From contig DHDO01000024.1 in assembly GCA_002399435.1 (NCBI GenBank), positions 20,189-28,048 of the forward strand: a stretch of 7,860 nucleotides of DNA, written 5' to 3'. Of the stretch, positions 5,038 through 7,860 are shown in pieces. The notes under the pieces were generated by a model. It did no database searches and was not told the origin of the DNA. It saw only the letters and a list, made by a program, of their open reading frames with translations. Each line of letters opens with the position of its first letter. The stretch's first letter is position 1. A program made the position numbers and the translations under genes. The DNA is from Firmicutes bacterium UBA4874 (GTDB lineage: Bacteria; Bacillota; Clostridia; Caldicoprobacterales; DTU083).

Positions 5038-6009
5038 CATACTGAGATACATTTGACTGGCGTTCCAAACAGAAAGATCCACTTTCCGATATCCTTCCCC
5101 GGAGAGAATGGTTTTTGTGATGTCGTGAATGTCATGATGCCACTCCATCGTCAGCAGCGGCCGGCCATTTTCCCCTCTTGTGCTGCTTGCGAAGTGATAA
5201 ATGGACTTTCTGCATTCGTCCGAAACGCCTTCTTCCGCAATATATATTCCAAAAAAACAACCGGAATCAATGGCGGACTGGACATACTCCGGGGCAGTCG
5301 CCGAAATCATTGTCTTATCGTTGTAATTTACGTGGAATCCATAGAGGCACCGCTTTTGATGCAGCAAGCGGAATGCCGTTCCCTTGCCCTTCCATTGAAG
5401 ATCACCGCTCTCTGCCTGCACCGAAACAATCATATTGTTTCTCCTGCTCACAATATCCGCCGTCTCCTCTGTAATTATGTCGGGCGGAACCTTCATGGCA
5501 AACATGCATTCATCGTACCGCTCTGCGATGTCGCACAGCCTGGAAATGTCCCCTGCGTCATGCAGGCAGACGATATAAGAGTAAATGCCAAGTTCCCGAA
5601 ATTCCTGGATACAGCGGTCCATATTGGGAAAAAAGTCCGGATCCGGCTCACTCCGATCAAAAATGATCAGCCAGGGAGCCAGATCTCCTGTGCTTTTCCA
5701 TCTCTTTTTCAGCTTGCGGGCTCCGTGGATTAAACTGCTGTATCCCAGATTCAATCCCACTTTCCTGATCGTGTCATTGTTCACATTGGTGATCATACTG
5801 GAAATAAGAACATGGTATGGAGTCTGGGGACTGGAAATAATTTTTTTGGCAATGCCGAAAAAATTCTTCTGCGCCTCTGTCTTGGCATAAAGCAGGCCCA
5901 GATCCACCAGATTCCTGGTGCTTCGCTTCGTACTGCTCTTCATATCCTCCATGGCTTTGCTGACCGCTATGTTAATGGCCTGACGTACCAAACGATGCTG
6001 CAGCTCCAA
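5032..6009 (-). CDS. Conserved-looking hypothetical protein, function not recognised (possible TIM-barrel-like fold)
   Basis: About 325 residues, soluble, no signal peptide or membrane helix. I do not recognise the family with confidence. The first ~80 residues look helical. From there, β-strand-like stretches alternate with helices: PWLIIFDRS (~112-120), YSYIVCL (~143-149), CMFAMKV (~168-174), MIVSVQA (~193-199), LYGFHVNY (~222-229), FFGIYIAEE (~252-260) and LLTMEW (~285-290). That rhythm is consistent with a β/α barrel. Cysteines are scattered, with no CxxxCxxC cluster, so if the protein derives from a radical-SAM-like barrel it has lost the Fe-S site. This idea is inference. Start choice: no ATG exists near the N-terminus. 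TTG at 6009 has AGGAG (6023-6019) at 9 bases, whereas the first TTG at 6033, just after an in-frame stop, has no ribosome binding site. The longer form would add MKSQELIT. Confidence 0.7.
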   Translation of the reverse strand: MELQHRLVRQAINIAVSKAMEDMKSSTKRSTRNLVDLGLLYAKTEAQKNFFGIAKKIISSPQTPYHVLISSMITNVNNDTIRKVGLNLGYSSLIHGARKLKKRWKSTGDLAPWLIIFDRSEPDPDFFPNMDRCIQEFRELGIYSYIVCLHDAGDISRLCDIAERYDECMFAMKVPPDIITEETADIVSRRNNMIVSVQAESGDLQWKGKGTAFRLLHQKRCLYGFHVNYNDKTMISATAPEYVQSAIDSGCFFGIYIAEEGVSDECRKSIYHFASSTRGENGRPLLTMEWHHDIHDITKTILSGEGYRKVDLSVWNASQMYLSMT

Positions 6010-6091
6010 TGTGATCAACTCCTGTGATTTCAAGAACCCGTTTTTATTCTAACCTGGAGCGCAGGCAATCTCTATTGTCAAAACAAGAAAT

Positions 6092-6116
6092 GTGTTAAAA
6101 ATCTTTACAGATATTT
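6092..6116 (-). terminator. Weak AT-rich hairpin with T-tract after the two-helix membrane protein gene
   Basis: Minus-strand AAATATCT (6116-6109) pairs with AGATTTTT (6104-6097) across GTAA, with one T-T mismatch, and the 3' arm ends in a T run. It lies about 14 bases after the TAA at 6130. Low GC makes the stem weak, so it may attenuate rather than stop transcription into the next minus-strand gene. Confidence 0.3.
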
Positions 6117-6129
6117 ATATTTGTCCAAC

Positions 6130-6564
6130 TTATAATAAATCCACTCCTTCCTCCTTTTCCAACCAGCGGCAGTAGTCGTCCTTACAGGTACACGCGCTTC
6201 TGTGCTCACAGGGATCCACTTCCAGGATCTTCAGAATCTCTTTCTTGTATTTTTTGTATTTCTCATTATGCTTATTCCAAAATGCATACATACAGCCGAA
6301 AATCGCCGTGGTAGTCAGCAGGATACGGAAATAAGCCGCTTCCAGCCAGGAAGGCAGGGGAACACGGCTCAAAGCTGCAGTATGAAGGGAGAACCAGCTC
6401 TCCATATAATAGTCCATGTTTCCAAGGAAATAACCCCAAAGCAGAGCGGCAGCCAGTCCAACCGGTATCATGACAGCCAGATCCATCGCTTTTTGACGAT
6501 ACACTTTCAATAACTTGTCTGTTTTTTTGTTCAGCGCATAACTCAGCGTTTTTGGCCTGGGCAT
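6130..6564 (-). CDS. Small two-helix membrane protein with a cysteine-rich C-terminal tail, unknown function
   Basis: 144 residues, family not recognised. A basic N-terminus (residues 1-26, many Lys/Arg) precedes a first hydrophobic helix at ~27-48 and a second at ~76-96. A ~27-residue loop lies between them (DYYMESWFSLH...). After a Lys/Tyr-rich stretch (NEKYKKYKKE), the tail carries Cys119, Cys125, Cys127 and Cys132 with His121 (C-x5-C-x-C-x4-C), which could bind a metal or form disulfides. With two helices, the basic N-terminus and the tail would both be cytoplasmic by the positive-inside rule. The ATG at 6564 has a textbook AAGGAGG (6579-6573), so it is almost surely translated. It is divergent from the dehydratase activase gene across 223 bases and lies upstream of the hypothetical gene on the same strand. 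Confidence 0.8.
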   Translation of the reverse strand: MPRPKTLSYALNKKTDKLLKVYRQKAMDLAVMIPVGLAAALLWGYFLGNMDYYMESWFSLHTAALSRVPLPSWLEAAYFRILLTTTAIFGCMYAFWNKHNEKYKKYKKEILKILEVDPCEHRSACTCKDDYCRWLEKEEGVDLL

Positions 6565-6706
6565 TGTTTTTTCCTCCTTCCCATATCTATTATCTATTCG
6601 GCAAAAAGGAAAATATTACAGTTCTCCCGCAACATGGCCCCGGATACAGCAGCGGACACAATGCCCTGTAATGCAGGACATTCATACGAAGCCAGCTGTT
6701 TGGGTG

Positions 6707-6735
6707 TTGATAAAGTTTGGTATACAATATATAAT
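6707..6735 (+). promoter_or_regulatory. Near-consensus promoter of the dehydratase activase gene
   Basis: TTGATA (6707-6712) and TATAAT (6730-6735) are separated by exactly 17 bases. The start point would be near 6742, with a leader of about 46 bases before the ATG at 6788. The rest of the 223-base divergent gap (6565-6787) shows no clear promoter for the opposing minus-strand gene, only a small CCTG-TAATG-CAGG dyad at 6665-6677. Confidence 0.8.
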
Positions 6736-6736
6736 T

Positions 6737-6757
6737 GAATACTTAGGTGAGTACTTA
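6737..6757 (+). repeat. Direct repeat GARTACTTA at the transcription start
   Basis: GAATACTTA (6737-6745) and GAGTACTTA (6749-6757) start 12 bases apart, with one mismatch. They begin one base after the -10 box and span the expected +1. This is a common place for a repressor to bind, but no cognate regulator is evident. Confidence 0.5.
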
Positions 6758-6787
6758 TAAACCACCAGGAAAAGAAAAGGTGAAAAG

Positions 6788-7860
6788 ATGAACTGCTTCA
6801 TCGGGATTGACATCGGTTCCACTACAGTCAAGATCGTTGTATTGGATGAAAAAAGCAATATCCTGTATAAACATTACGGAAGGCATTACGCACAGGTCCG
6901 GAAAAATACCATGCAGCTTCTCAAAGGTCTTGGAGATCTGCTGGAAGGGAACCGTCTGAAGGTTGCCATCACAGGATCCGCCGGGCTGGGATTGTCCAGG
7001 GATGCCCGGCTGGAATTTGTTCAGGAGGTTTTTTCCGCCCGGATAGCCGTGGAAAGCTTCCAGGAAAACGTGGATGTTGTCATCGAGTTGGGCGGAGAGG
7101 ACGCAAAGATCCTTTTCCTGACCGGAGGGATGGAAGAGAGAATGAATGGCAGCTGCGCAGGCGGCACAGGAGCTTTCATTGATCAGATGGCTTCCCTGCT
7201 GAATGTATCCCTGGAGGAGCTGGACAAGCTGAGCGCCGGGCATCAAAAGATTTATAATATCGCATCCCGCTGCGGTGTTTTTGCCAAATCCGACATTCAG
7301 CCCCTGCTGAATCAGGGAGCCAATAAATCCGATATCGCTGCCAGCATCTATCAGGCGGTTGTGGATCAGACCATTGCCGGTCTGGCCCAGGGTCGTGAGA
7401 TCAAGGGAAAAGTTGCTTTTCTGGGCGGCCCCCTGACTTTTCAGAAGGGCCTGCAGGAGCGCTTTGTCGATACCCTGAACCTGGATGACGAACATGCCCT
7501 GTTTCCGGACAATGCAGAGTATTATGTCGCGCTGGGCGCCGCTCTGTACAGTAAAAACAGTGCCACCATGGATTATGGAGAACTCATGGATCGTCTTTCC
7601 GGAGCGCAGGCCAACCGGAGCGCCATTCAATACGCCCCTCCCCTGTTTGATTCCCCGGAGGATTATCAGGCATTCCGTGCCCGTCACAGCAAGGACAGGG
7701 TGCGCCACATGGACATCCGGACATGGCGGGGAGATGCCTGCCTGGGCATCGATGCCGGTTCCACCACCATCAAGCTGGTTTTGATCACACCGGACGGTGA
7801 TATCCTGTATGATTTCTATCAGTCCAATTACGGGGAACCGATTCCCCTGGTAAAGGAACA
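6788..7860 (+). CDS. 2-hydroxyacyl-CoA dehydratase activase, BadF/BadG/BcrA/BcrD ATPase family (N-terminal part)
   Basis: The frame is open to the window end (357 codons), so only the N-terminal part is seen. The first ATPase domain (residues ~4-253) belongs to the ASKHA fold: phosphate-1 motif GIDIGSTTVK (6-15), ELGGEDAK (100-107) and a C-terminal FLGGPLTF (211-218). Cys123 (NGSCAGGTG) and Cys162 (SRCGVFAKSD) match the two cysteines that hold the subunit-bridging [4Fe-4S] cluster in the HgdC activator. A second domain starts at ~319 with LGIDAGSTTIKLVLI, a repeat of the first. Known family members with two activase units continue into DUF2229 and an HgdB-like region for about 1400 residues in total. 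Such proteins use ATP to inject a low-potential electron into a dehydratase; the substrate here is unknown. The start is preceded by AGGTG at 5 bases. The neighbouring dehydratase, if any, is outside the window. Confidence 0.9.
   Translation, partial: MNCFIGIDIGSTTVKIVVLDEKSNILYKHYGRHYAQVRKNTMQLLKGLGDLLEGNRLKVAITGSAGLGLSRDARLEFVQEVFSARIAVESFQENVDVVIELGGEDAKILFLTGGMEERMNGSCAGGTGAFIDQMASLLNVSLEELDKLSAGHQKIYNIASRCGVFAKSDIQPLLNQGANKSDIAASIYQAVVDQTIAGLAQGREIKGKVAFLGGPLTFQKGLQERFVDTLNLDDEHALFPDNAEYYVALGAALYSKNSATMDYGELMDRLSGAQANRSAIQYAPPLFDSPEDYQAFRARHSKDRVRHMDIRTWRGDACLGIDAGSTTIKLVLITPDGDILYDFYQSNYGEPIPLVKE

Noticed and set aside
6034..6090. Perfect minus-strand TTGACA (about 6081-6076) upstream of the hypothetical gene
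   Set aside because: No -10 box at 15-19 bases; the nearest candidate, TAGAAT, is 24 bases away, so a promoter cannot be called.
6660..6681. Small CCTG-TAATG-CAGG hairpin upstream of the activase promoter
   Set aside because: Only four pairs and no T-tract on either strand, so neither a terminator nor a convincing operator.
6755..7708. Long (317-codon) minus-strand frame opposite the activase gene
   Set aside because: It is the antisense of a clearly conserved ATPase, without ribosome binding site or recognisable domains. The plus-strand frame has all the family motifs and a promoter.

Overview
The window looks like chromosome of a Gram-positive anaerobe of the Bacillota, most likely class Clostridia and possibly a Lachnospiraceae relative. 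This is an inference from gene content: a secreted LysM-G5-NlpC/P60 hydrolase, a DUF3810-type membrane metallopeptidase, a DhaS-like TetR regulator, a giant two-domain 2-hydroxyacyl-CoA dehydratase activase, strong Shine-Dalgarno sites and AT-rich extended -10 promoters. I see no phage, insertion sequence, CRISPR array, tRNA or rRNA. It reads as core chromosome rather than an accessory island.

Layout. Positions 1-2335 are a minus-strand cluster. A DUF3810 membrane metallopeptidase is followed 4 bases later by a TtcA-like PP-loop tRNA thiolation enzyme. Next comes a GDSL/SGNH esterase, cut by the window edge, with its own promoter placed over the stop codon of the TtcA-like gene. Upstream of the DUF3810 gene lie two copies of a 45-base repeat, each carrying a TATAAT box. 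A strong terminator (2462-2499) then closes the next minus-strand gene, an NlpC/P60 cell-wall hydrolase (2536-3990).

The 405 bases between the hydrolase and the divergent TetR-family gene (4396-4995) hold most of the regulatory signal. On the hydrolase side are two inverted repeats in the leader and a four-fold array of TGTAAC-like hexamers exactly 11 bases apart, which fits a WalR/PhoP-type (OmpR-family) response regulator. Further on are an AT-rich dyad, a good plus-strand promoter for the TetR gene, and a possible 23-codon leader ORF with its own ribosome binding site.

The TetR gene meets an unrecognised minus-strand gene (5032-6009) across three 15-base tandem repeats that cover both stop codons. 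An unrecognised two-helix membrane protein with a cysteine-rich tail follows (6130-6564, minus). Diverging from it, a near-consensus promoter drives the N-terminal quarter of the dehydratase activase (6788 to window end). Its ORF runs off the window.

The best-supported points for a second look are the 11-base-period hexamer array upstream of the hydrolase, the structured hydrolase leader, the tandem repeats at 2347-2435 and 4993-5037, and the unrecognised protein at 5032-6009. I found no multi-gene novel system that I could defend.
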